In this document: piece by piece, positions 1 through 5,289 of the stretch
Position numbering within the stretch: position 1 is the first letter of the stretch
How the letters are laid out: every line of letters starts with the position of its first letter
DNA from: Clostridia bacterium
GTDB lineage: Bacteria > Bacillota > Clostridia > Christensenellales > UBA1242
NCBI GenBank assembly: GCA_900766395.1
Contig: CAAFWB010000044.1
Location: 1-5,650, forward strand
Direction: 5' to 3'
DNA length: 5,650 nucleotides
Notes under the pieces: generated by a model
What the model was told of the DNA's origin: nothing
Databases searched by the model: none
The model's input: the letters and a program-made list of their open reading frames with translations, nothing else
Program-made: the position numbers and the translations under genes

Positions 1-650
1 CCGATCTTGTGTCAGCTTCTGGACTAGGATTGCTTTTGCTTTCAGGTGGAATTGATAGCCCAGTTGCGGGTTTTGAAATCGCAAAAAGGGGAATGAGCCT
101 CAGTGCCGTTCATTTCCATAGTTATCCCTACACGAGCGAGCAAGCAAAACAAAAAGTTGTCAAACTTCGTGATATTATTTCAGATTATTGCGGCAACATA
201 AAACTTTATTGCGTTAAGTTTACTCATATCCAAGAAGAAATTCACAAAAATTGTGACGAAGAATATATGATTACAATCATGCGCCGTTTCATGATGAGGA
301 TTGCGGAAAAGATTTGTTTGAGAAATAAATATCAGGCAATCATAACAGGTGAAAGTTTAGGTCAAGTTGCATCACAAACGATTGAAGGCATGACATCGAC
401 TGAAAGCGTGTTGAATGTTGTTCCAATTTTGCGTCCGCTTGTCTGTTTTGACAAACAAGAAACAATGACGATTGCACAACATATTGGGACATACGAAACA
501 TCAATCCTACCATATGAAGACTGCTGCACTGTTTTCTTGCCAAAAAATCCATTGATTAAACCAAAACTTTTCAAGGTCGAAGAACAAGAAAAGAAACTCG
601 ATATTGATGCGCTAGTCAATGAAGCACTTGAAAACATGGAAATTTTGTAA
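1..650 (+). CDS. thiI: tRNA 4-thiouridine sulfurtransferase ThiI, C-terminal part (5' end outside window)
   Basis: ThiI adenylates U8 of tRNA and transfers sulfur to make 4-thiouridine; in many bacteria it also supplies sulfur for the thiamine thiazole. The frame is open from position 3 and gives 215 residues. The PP-loop ATP-binding motif SGGIDSPVAG lies at visible residues 14-23, the conserved GESLGQVASQT segment at 116-126, and the YEDCCTVF block with two adjacent cysteines (C174, C175) at about 171-178. The gene must begin upstream, because the PP-loop follows the N-terminal ferredoxin-like and THUMP domains in this family; the GTG at position 9 is not a real start. The protein ends at ...ENMEIL shortly after the PP-loop domain, so the C-terminal rhodanese domain of E. 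coli ThiI is absent. This is the shorter form known from Bacillus subtilis, where a dedicated cysteine desulfurase is thought to donate sulfur directly. The stop is TAA and a hairpin terminator follows about 40 bases later. The identification is firm. Confidence 0.95.
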   Translation, partial: DLVSASGLGLLLLSGGIDSPVAGFEIAKRGMSLSAVHFHSYPYTSEQAKQKVVKLRDIISDYCGNIKLYCVKFTHIQEEIHKNCDEEYMITIMRRFMMRIAEKICLRNKYQAIITGESLGQVASQTIEGMTSTESVLNVVPILRPLVCFDKQETMTIAQHIGTYETSILPYEDCCTVFLPKNPLIKPKLFKVEEQEKKLDIDALVNEALENMEIL

Positions 651-690
651 TAAATAAATATATTTTTAGACATAAAATACTTATTTATTT

Positions 691-726
691 GGTGTCATTT
701 TATTGACACCTCTTTTATTTTTTCTT
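691..726 (+). terminator. Rho-independent terminator of thiI
   Basis: The perfect 7-bp arms GGTGTCA (691-697) and TGACACC (704-710) enclose the 6-base loop TTTTAT. A T-rich run (711-726) follows, with only two C interruptions. It lies 40 bases past the thiI stop and before the rny promoter, as expected for the end of the thiI transcript. The 3' arm overlaps the -35 box of the rny promoter. An AT-only inverted repeat (AATAAATAA at 649-657, TTATTTATT at 681-689) flanks the gap just before the hairpin and may extend pairing weakly. Confidence 0.8.
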
Positions 727-738
727 ACAATAATATTG
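703..738 (+). promoter_or_regulatory. Sigma-A-type promoter of rny
   Basis: A perfect -35 hexamer TTGACA (703-708) is followed by a 17-base spacer and a -10 hexamer TACAAT (726-731), one mismatch from consensus. Transcription would start at about 738, giving a leader of roughly 70 bases before the rny ATG at 807. The -35 box is part of the 3' arm of the preceding terminator, so the two signals share bases. The match is strong by eye; no transcription data are available. Confidence 0.75.
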
Positions 739-740
739 TA
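726..740. repeat. 15-bp palindrome over the -10 box and start point of rny
   Basis: TACAAT (726-731), AAT, ATTGTA (735-740) form a perfect inverted repeat with 6-bp arms. The left arm is exactly the -10 hexamer and the right arm covers the predicted transcription start. This is the geometry of a repressor operator, but in such AT-rich DNA it could be chance. I do not recognise the motif as that of a known regulator. Confidence 0.4.
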
Positions 741-758
741 AATTTATTTTTAAATTTA
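739..758. repeat. Repeated TAAATTTA octamer in the rny leader
   Basis: The self-complementary octamer TAAATTTA occurs twice (739-746 and 751-758), separated by TTTT. The pair is therefore both a direct and an inverted repeat at the start of the predicted rny leader. As RNA it would form only a weak A-U hairpin. No function can be assigned. Confidence 0.35.
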
Positions 759-761
759 TTA

Positions 762-777
762 AAGTGCAAATGCACTT
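762..777 (+). repeat. Inverted repeat (possible hairpin) in the rny 5' leader
   Basis: AAGTGCA (762-768) and TGCACTT (771-777) are perfect 7-bp arms around AA. As RNA this could fold as a 6-bp stem with an AAAU loop, about 25-40 bases into the predicted rny transcript and 18 bases before the ribosome binding site at 796. No T-run follows, so it is not a terminator, and it does not cover the ribosome binding site. It could be an mRNA stability or autoregulatory element, or a DNA operator. Only the symmetry itself is seen; the role is inferred. Confidence 0.45.
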
Positions 778-806
778 AGAAAATAACAACTAAATAGGAG
801 ATAAAA

Positions 807-2399
807 ATGAGCAATATTATGGGTATGCTTTTGGCAGTTAGCCCTATTGCAGTTGTTTTTATCAGCATTGGGTGTGCAGTTGTTGGACTTGTTGGAGGCT
901 TTTTTGGATTTAAACTAATAACATCCAAGAAACTCGGCAAAGCAAAGTCTAATGCTGTCAAAATTTTGGAAGATGCCTATGCTGAGGCAAAGACTGTAAA
1001 GAAAGAGGCAATGCTTGAAGCGAAAGAAGAAATTCTTAAATTAAAACAAGATTACGAAAGAGAGCAAAAAGAACGTCGTTCGGAACTTCAAAAAACCGAA
1101 GATAGACTTATTCAAAGAGAAGAGTTTATCGACAAAAAAGAAACCGCTCTTGACAGAAAATCGGAGCAAATTGAAACATTAAAAAATCAACTTGATGAAA
1201 AAGAAGCGGAAATTGATAAAATCACACTTGACCAAGTTGAAATCAAAAACAACATGCTCAAAGAACTTGAAAAAATTTCAGGCATGAAAAAAGAAGAAGC
1301 AAAACAATCTTTGATTGAATCAATCACAGAAAATGCACGCAGAGATGCAGCAAAAATTGTTTCTGACATTGAAGAAGATGCAAGAGAAAATGGCTTGAAA
1401 AAAGCAAAGAACATTGTTGCACTTGCAATTCAAAGATGTGCAACAGATCTCACAAGTGAAATCACAGTTTCAACCGTAGCACTTCCAAATGATGAAATGA
1501 AGGGAAGAATCATTGGTCGTGAAGGAAGAAACATCAGAGCGATTGAAGCGGCAGTTGGTGTTGACCTCATTGTTGACGACACTCCAGAAGTCATCACAAT
1601 TTCAAGTTTTGATCCAATCAGACGTGAAGTTGCAAGATTGTCACTTGAAAAACTCATTATGGACGGAAGAATCCACCCAACAAGAATTGAAGAAATTGTT
1701 GAAAAAGTTCGCCGTGATGTTGACCAAACAATCAAGGAAGCAGGAGAAAAAGCGGTTAATCAAGCAAACATCTATGGGCTTCACCCAGAACTTGTTAAAA
1801 TTCTTGGAAGACTCAAATTCAGAACAAGTTATGGTCAAAATGTTTTGAATCACAGTTTGGAAACATCATACATTGCTGGACTTCTTGCAGAAGAACTTGG
1901 AGCAGATGCAAAAGTGGCTCGTCGTGGCGGTCTTCTCCACGATATTGGAAAAGCAGTTGACCATGAAGTTGAAGGAACTCACGTGACAATCGGTGTTGAC
2001 CTTGCGAAAAAATATAAAGAAAGTCCAGAAGTTATTCACTGCATTGAAGCTCATCATGGTGGTGTTGAATTCAGATCAATCGAAGCAATCCTTGTTCAAG
2101 TTGCTGACGCAATTTCAAGTGCAAGACCTGGAGCAAGACGTGAAAGCCTTGAACTCTATGTAAAACGTCTTGAACAACTTGAAAGCATTGCAAACTCATT
2201 CAAAGGCGTTGACAAAACTTATGCAATTCAAGCAGGTCGTGAAGTTCGCATTATCGTCAAACCAGATGAGGTTGATGACAAAATGGCAGATTTCTTGGCA
2301 AAAGACATTGCAAAAAGAATTGAAGATGAAATGGAATATCCTGGACAAATTAAGGTTAATGTCATTCGTGAATCAAGGTTTACAGGCGTTGCAAAATAA
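807..2399 (+). CDS. rny: Ribonuclease Y (RNase Y), membrane-anchored endoribonuclease
   Basis: RNase Y starts bulk mRNA decay and processes some transcripts by endonucleolytic cleavage at the inner face of the membrane. The 530-residue length matches the family (520 in B. subtilis). A hydrophobic N-terminal anchor spans about residues 8-35. A long charged coiled coil rich in E, K and Q runs from about 40 to 210. The KH RNA-binding domain follows, with its GRIIGREGRN loop at 233-242 and the DDTPEVITISSFDPIRRE block after it. The HD domain has metal-ligand candidates H349 (NHSLE), H378-D379 (LLHDIGK), H416-H417 (EAHHG) and D434 (VADAISSARPG), so the catalytic site looks intact. The start is ATG 807, preceded by AGGAG (796-800) at 6-base spacing. 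The gene has its own near-consensus promoter and a strong terminator, so it is probably monocistronic. Several overlapping open frames in this region are shadows of its A-rich codons. The identification is firm. Confidence 0.98.
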   Translation: MSNIMGMLLAVSPIAVVFISIGCAVVGLVGGFFGFKLITSKKLGKAKSNAVKILEDAYAEAKTVKKEAMLEAKEEILKLKQDYEREQKERRSELQKTEDRLIQREEFIDKKETALDRKSEQIETLKNQLDEKEAEIDKITLDQVEIKNNMLKELEKISGMKKEEAKQSLIESITENARRDAAKIVSDIEEDARENGLKKAKNIVALAIQRCATDLTSEITVSTVALPNDEMKGRIIGREGRNIRAIEAAVGVDLIVDDTPEVITISSFDPIRREVARLSLEKLIMDGRIHPTRIEEIVEKVRRDVDQTIKEAGEKAVNQANIYGLHPELVKILGRLKFRTSYGQNVLNHSLETSYIAGLLAEELGADAKVARRGGLLHDIGKAVDHEVEGTHVTIGVDLAKKYKESPEVIHCIEAHHGGVEFRSIEAILVQVADAISSARPGARRESLELYVKRLEQLESIANSFKGVDKTYAIQAGREVRIIVKPDEVDDKMADFLAKDIAKRIEDEMEYPGQIKVNVIRESRFTGVAK

Positions 2400-2411
2400 C
2401 AAAAAGACATT

Positions 2412-2442
2412 AAAAAAACTCGGTGAAATCACCGAGTTTTTT
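2412..2442. terminator. Bidirectional terminator between rny and the 2453-2890 gene
   Basis: The stem ACTCGGTG (2418-2425) / CACCGAGT (2430-2437) with loop AAAT has 8 bp including five G-C pairs. It is flanked by seven A on the left (2412-2418, the last paired) and six T on the right (2437-2442, the first paired), so it presents a T-run in either direction. It sits in the 53-base gap between two convergent genes, 13 bases after the rny stop and 10 bases after the end of the - strand gene. It probably ends both transcripts. Confidence 0.88.
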
Positions 2443-2452
2443 GTTTGGTTAA

Positions 2453-2890
2453 TTATCTTTCAAATTGTGCACGTATGTTCATAACTTTTTCGTTAAGACT
2501 TTTTTCAATTGCTAAGATGTCAGCAAGTGCCATTCTTCCGTTTTCTGTTTGATGTTCCATCAATTTGTCTGCTGCATTTTTAACTGCACGGAACTCAAGA
2601 CGATTTTCGTTGCCTTTTCCGAAGTGGAAATCTTTAATAAAGTGTGATGTGAATGGAGTTGTCGCATCGTTGTGTGAAAGAACACACATTTTGTCAGGAT
2701 CTGTGAGAGTGAAATCGGCATAAGTAACTTCGTTTGCAAGATAATCTTTGTTGCCATTCAAAACTTTGACAGCATCAACACCTGGGTAGTAGTTGACAGC
2801 AAATTTGTAATTTTGTTTTTTGTCTTTAAGCAAAATTAATTCTCCAGGAAAATAACTTTCCATCAATTCTTCTTTTTCAAATTTAGGCAT
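2453..2890 (-). CDS. Unrecognised 145-residue protein, soluble, probably cytoplasmic
   Basis: I do not recognise this protein. The ATG (2888-2890 on the - strand) is preceded by a strong GGAGGTG site (2902-2896) with 7 bases from GGAGG to the ATG, and a good promoter lies just upstream, so the gene is very probably real and expressed. There is no signal peptide or membrane segment. Residues about 17-90 look strand-rich and aromatic (YKFAVNYYPG at 28-37, TYADFTLTDPDKMCVLSH at 56-73, FIKDFHFGKGNEN at 84-96). Residues about 98-145 look helical and charged (LEFRAVKNAADKLMEH, then ALADILAIEKSLNEKVMNIRAQFER). The only cysteine is C69; histidines are at 73, 83, 89 and 113, with no recognisable catalytic or zinc motif. 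It converges on rny, diverges from rnhA and stands alone in its transcription unit. Codon use resembles its neighbours, with no sign of recent transfer. A lineage-specific conserved protein is the most likely description. Confidence 0.88.
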   Translation of the reverse strand: MPKFEKEELMESYFPGELILLKDKKQNYKFAVNYYPGVDAVKVLNGNKDYLANEVTYADFTLTDPDKMCVLSHNDATTPFTSHFIKDFHFGKGNENRLEFRAVKNAADKLMEHQTENGRMALADILAIEKSLNEKVMNIRAQFER

Positions 2891-2912
2891 TTGAGCACCT
2901 CCAATATATAAA

Positions 2913-2924
2913 ACTATATATAGT
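2913..2924. repeat. 12-bp palindrome at the start point of the 2453-2890 gene
   Basis: ACTATATATAGT is a perfect 12-bp palindrome. Its right end overlaps the -10 hexamer of the - strand promoter (2922-2927), and the rest covers the predicted transcription start. The position suits an operator or a melting-prone start region. The surrounding run of alternating A and T makes chance symmetry quite likely. Confidence 0.35.
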
Positions 2925-2950
2925 ATAAAATATATTTACATTATTTTCAA
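2915..2950 (-). promoter_or_regulatory. Sigma-A-type promoter of the 2453-2890 gene
   Basis: On the - strand, TTGAAA (2950-2945) is followed by a 17-base spacer and TATACT (2927-2922). Each hexamer is one mismatch from consensus. The start would fall near 2915, giving a leader of about 25 bases with the GGAGGTG ribosome binding site near its middle. The short leader leaves no room for a riboswitch. Confidence 0.7.
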
Positions 2951-2980
2951 GGGGTTTTTTAAAATCATATGAAAAAAATT

Positions 2981-3014
2981 TTGTTAAAAAATCCTTTTGG
3001 TGTAATATATAAGC
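2981..3014 (+). promoter_or_regulatory. Candidate promoter of rnhA, abutting the start codon
   Basis: The hexamer TTGTTA (2981-2986) lies 16 bases before TAATAT (3003-3008). Both are moderate matches to consensus. Since the upstream gene is divergent, rnhA must be transcribed from within 2891-3014 or from a start inside that gene. With this -10 the transcript would begin at about 3014-3016, at the ATG itself, which would make it leaderless. An overlapping TATATA (3006-3011) is too close to the ATG to serve as the -10 of a transcript that includes it. Weaker -10-like sequences lie further left, so the assignment is tentative. Confidence 0.45.
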
Positions 3015-3455
3015 ATGAAAAAAGTGATTTTATATACAGACGGAGCTTGCTCAAATAATCCAGGCGTTGGTGGCTGGGGTGCAATTTTGATGTATGGTGA
3101 ACATAAAAAAGAAATGAGCGGGGCAGAAAAACTCACGACCAACAACAAAATGGAATTAGAGGCCGTTATTCAAGGCTTGTCGGCATTAAAAGAGCCATGT
3201 CAAGTAGCTGTTTATTCAGATTCTGCTTATGTTGTCAATGCGTTTATTTGCGAGTGGATTGAAGACTGGCAGAAAAATGGTTGGAGAACGGCTGGCAAAA
3301 AAGATGTTCAAAATGTCGAGCAATGGAAAAAATTGATTGAACTTTCAAAAATTCATAAAATTGATTGGAATAAGGTCAAAGGTCATGCTGACAATGAGTT
3401 TAACAACAGATGCGATTATCTTGCTCGTCATGCGATAGAAACATATCAAGATTAA
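3015..3455 (+). CDS. rnhA: Ribonuclease HI
   Basis: RNase HI cuts the RNA strand of RNA:DNA hybrids, removing R-loops and RNA primer remnants, using two metal ions. The 146-residue length is close to E. coli RNase HI (155). The catalytic set is complete: D9 in YTDGACSNNPG, E47 in TTNNKMELEAV, D69 in VYSDSAYV and D134 in RCDYLARHA, with the loop histidine H124 in KVKGHADNEFNNRCD. The tryptophan-rich basic protrusion that helps bind hybrids is present (WIEDWQKNGWRTAGKK, about 81-96). The start at 3015 is fixed by an in-frame TAA at 3003-3005 and by the canonical N-terminus MKKVILYTDGAC. No Shine-Dalgarno sequence is placed correctly; the only candidate, GGTG at 2999-3002, is 12 bases from the ATG. 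The gene is a single unit, divergent from the gene on its left and convergent with the permease on its right. The identification is firm. Confidence 0.97.
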   Translation: MKKVILYTDGACSNNPGVGGWGAILMYGEHKKEMSGAEKLTTNNKMELEAVIQGLSALKEPCQVAVYSDSAYVVNAFICEWIEDWQKNGWRTAGKKDVQNVEQWKKLIELSKIHKIDWNKVKGHADNEFNNRCDYLARHAIETYQD

Positions 3456-3488
3456 AAAAATATATGACATATTTTGTCATATATTTTT
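3456..3488. terminator. Bidirectional terminator between rnhA and the ABC permease gene
   Basis: A perfect 14-bp inverted repeat starts directly after the rnhA stop: arms 3456-3469 and 3475-3488 around the 5-base loop TATTT. The inner part is ATATATGACA / TGTCATATAT and the outer five pairs are A-T, so each strand ends in a T-run. There are only two G-C pairs, but the stem is long. It lies in the 45-base gap between two converging genes and probably serves both, with further T-rich sequence to 3497 on the + strand. Confidence 0.78.
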
Positions 3489-3500
3489 GTTTTAATTTCT

Positions 3501-5276
3501 TTAAGCAATATCTTTTTTGTTGAAAGCAAGGAATGAAATTCCATTCAAAATCACAAGCATGATAATTGCGTAAATAAATGTGAATGTGAACGATGTGTCA
3601 ATGATTTGAGGCGATGAGAAAATGGCCTTAAATCCAGATGCGGTTTGCATGCTGGTGAAGTATTTATAAATATCAAAGTTTGCCATTGGAAAATATTTGA
3701 AGAAATATTTTGTTCCAAGAATTCCATTAAGAATGAGTGTGAGAATGACAATTGCAAATGAAACCATGCTTGAACCGGTATAGGAGCGGAATAAAACTGA
3801 AATCATTGTTGCAATTGAAACATAAATGAAAACCTTTAAGAAAAGCGACAAAATCAGGAACAAGCAGAATAATATCGGGTGAGAGAAAATCACTTTTGAA
3901 CCATTGAAGACGCCAATCATCATTTGGTTTGGAAGTCCAAAGAATGCCCAACCAATGCCGAAACTAACCACGAATGAGAATGTGACGAAAATCATCGAAA
4001 AGAACATTGTTGCAAGGAGCTTTCCGCCAAGAATTTTATTTCTTGTATAAGGTCTGATGGCAAGCATTTTCATTGTTCCGCCAGCTTGCTCACCAGCTAT
4101 GATTTTTGAACAAATAAGAACACAGAATATAATTATTAAAAGAACAGTGATGTTCATTGAAAAGCAAATGAAGTCCCATGCATTTGTTTCTTCGCCAGAA
4201 TTGACGCCAAAATTCATCGCTTCAAGCGTTGTTCTTGGGTTGATGTTATTCTCAATCATATAAGCATTTTTCTTGAGCTGTGATGAAATTGTCAACTTGT
4301 TGAAATCATTATATCCAAGATATGATTGCATGGTTCTGTCTGAAATGCCATCTGCAACTTTGAGCTTGAGTGCACAATTCAAGTTGTCACAACTCATATT
4401 GATATAAGCTTTGTAATCGGCAAGAAGTTCGATAAAAGCTTCTCTATATTCTTGTCCTCCTTCAGTTGCGTGTTCCAAATAATAATTTTGGATTTTTCCC
4501 ATGATGCTGTTTTCATCGAGTTCATTTCCCAAAATTAATTTGGCAGGGGTGTAATAATTTTCTTTGAGTTGCTCATAAGTTTGAGAATCAATTTTGATTT
4601 CTTTGATGTTTTCAATGAAATCAGTCATCATTTTGTCAAATTCATATTTTCTTATTGAATTCAAAACATTTTCATAAACTTTTTTTGTTTGAATAGTTGT
4701 GTATACAACAACCGCACTATCAAGCTTCTTGAGTTTTTCATTCACTTCGTCAAATTCGGTTTGAGTTAAATAATATCTATTCGAATTTTTTAAATTTCCA
4801 AACGCAATAATTGTCGCACTAAGAGAAGTGTGAAAAGTTTTTAAACTTGTGTTGGCCTGTTGAAAACATATGCTTTCAGGACGTCCAGCGGGCCTTACAG
4901 CGTTTTCCAAAGCAATTTCAAGATTGTGATAATCGCGTTGTGCTGTTTGGTTTTCGCCTGCAATATTTTTTAATTCTGTGAGAGCACTGTCTGTTTGAGT
5001 AAAAGAATAATTATATTGTAGGGCAGATTCAAGTTTGTTATCCAGATCAAGTTTGGTTGTGTATGAGGTTGATGATGTTGATTGCATAAAGTTGTTATAA
5101 ATTGCACTAACTGTTGCACCTTCTGCGTTTATTGTTGAGTCTGTTGCACGTTTGTCAGGATTGAATGCGAGAAGCGATATAAAAGAGCATAAGACCAATA
5201 GTGCAACCATGATAAAGATGGTTGGTCTCAAAAATATTTTTCTTAATTCCGCGTTTACTAGTCTAAATATTTTCAT
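3501..5276 (-). CDS. ABC-2 type transporter permease with large extracytoplasmic domain
   Basis: This is the membrane subunit of an ABC transporter, probably an exporter, working with the ATPase encoded just upstream. The protein has 591 residues. The cytoplasmic N-terminus is basic (MKIFRLVNAELRKIFLRP), followed by membrane segment 1 at about 19-38. A hydrophilic, mostly helical extracytoplasmic region of about 325 residues follows (39-365). Five further membrane segments lie at about 369-389, 421-446, 467-494, 502-521 and 566-585. After the second segment comes the loop GEQAGGTMKMLAIRPYTRNKILGGK (395-419), whose E, GT, L, P, R and GK positions are the usual ABC-2 permease signature thought to contact the ATPase. 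The external domain holds cysteines C137, C296 and C301. The start is ATG 5276 with AAAGGAG (5288-5282) at 5-base spacing. The family is clear; the substrate is not. Related two-gene systems include antimicrobial-peptide resistance and other exporters, but nothing here chooses among them. Confidence 0.9.
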   Translation of the reverse strand: MKIFRLVNAELRKIFLRPTIFIMVALLVLCSFISLLAFNPDKRATDSTINAEGATVSAIYNNFMQSTSSTSYTTKLDLDNKLESALQYNYSFTQTDSALTELKNIAGENQTAQRDYHNLEIALENAVRPAGRPESICFQQANTSLKTFHTSLSATIIAFGNLKNSNRYYLTQTEFDEVNEKLKKLDSAVVVYTTIQTKKVYENVLNSIRKYEFDKMMTDFIENIKEIKIDSQTYEQLKENYYTPAKLILGNELDENSIMGKIQNYYLEHATEGGQEYREAFIELLADYKAYINMSCDNLNCALKLKVADGISDRTMQSYLGYNDFNKLTISSQLKKNAYMIENNINPRTTLEAMNFGVNSGEETNAWDFICFSMNITVLLIIIFCVLICSKIIAGEQAGGTMKMLAIRPYTRNKILGGKLLATMFFSMIFVTFSFVVSFGIGWAFFGLPNQMMIGVFNGSKVIFSHPILFCLFLILSLFLKVFIYVSIATMISVLFRSYTGSSMVSFAIVILTLILNGILGTKYFFKYFPMANFDIYKYFTSMQTASGFKAIFSSPQIIDTSFTFTFIYAIIMLVILNGISFLAFNKKDIA

Positions 5277-5289
5277 GCGAACTCCTTTA
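5277..5289 (-). promoter_or_regulatory. Ribosome binding site of the permease overlapping the ATPase stop codon
   Basis: On the - strand the site AAAGGAG (5288-5282) shares two bases with the TAA stop of the ATPase gene (5289-5287), and the permease ATG lies 10 bases after that stop. The two genes are thus in one operon and probably translationally coupled, as is usual for ABC ATPase and permease pairs. There is no room for a separate promoter or terminator in the junction. Confidence 0.7.

Noticed and set aside
9..650. GTG at position 9 as the start of a 213-residue protein
   Set aside because: The PP-loop follows at once and the frame is open to the window edge; ThiI has large N-terminal domains before this point, so the gene is cut rather than short.
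649..689. AT-only inverted repeat after thiI as a separate terminator
   Set aside because: The 9-bp arms contain no G or C and are 23 bases apart; the GGTGTCA hairpin at 691-710 is the credible terminator.
1187..1735. Open frames on the - strand inside rny
   Set aside because: They are antisense shadows of the A-rich rny coding sequence, rich in S and F, with no ribosome binding site and no recognisable domain.
1513..1848. A 111-codon + strand frame inside rny
   Set aside because: It overlaps the conserved KH and HD coding sequence in another frame and has low-complexity K/L/Q composition; rny is intact and explains the region.
2969..3058. A 29-codon + strand frame (MKKILLKNPFG...) upstream of and overlapping the rnhA start
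   Set aside because: The nearest purine-rich site (AAGGGG, 2949-2954) is 14 bases away, too far. The predicted promoter would start transcription after this ATG, and the sequence resembles no known leader peptide.
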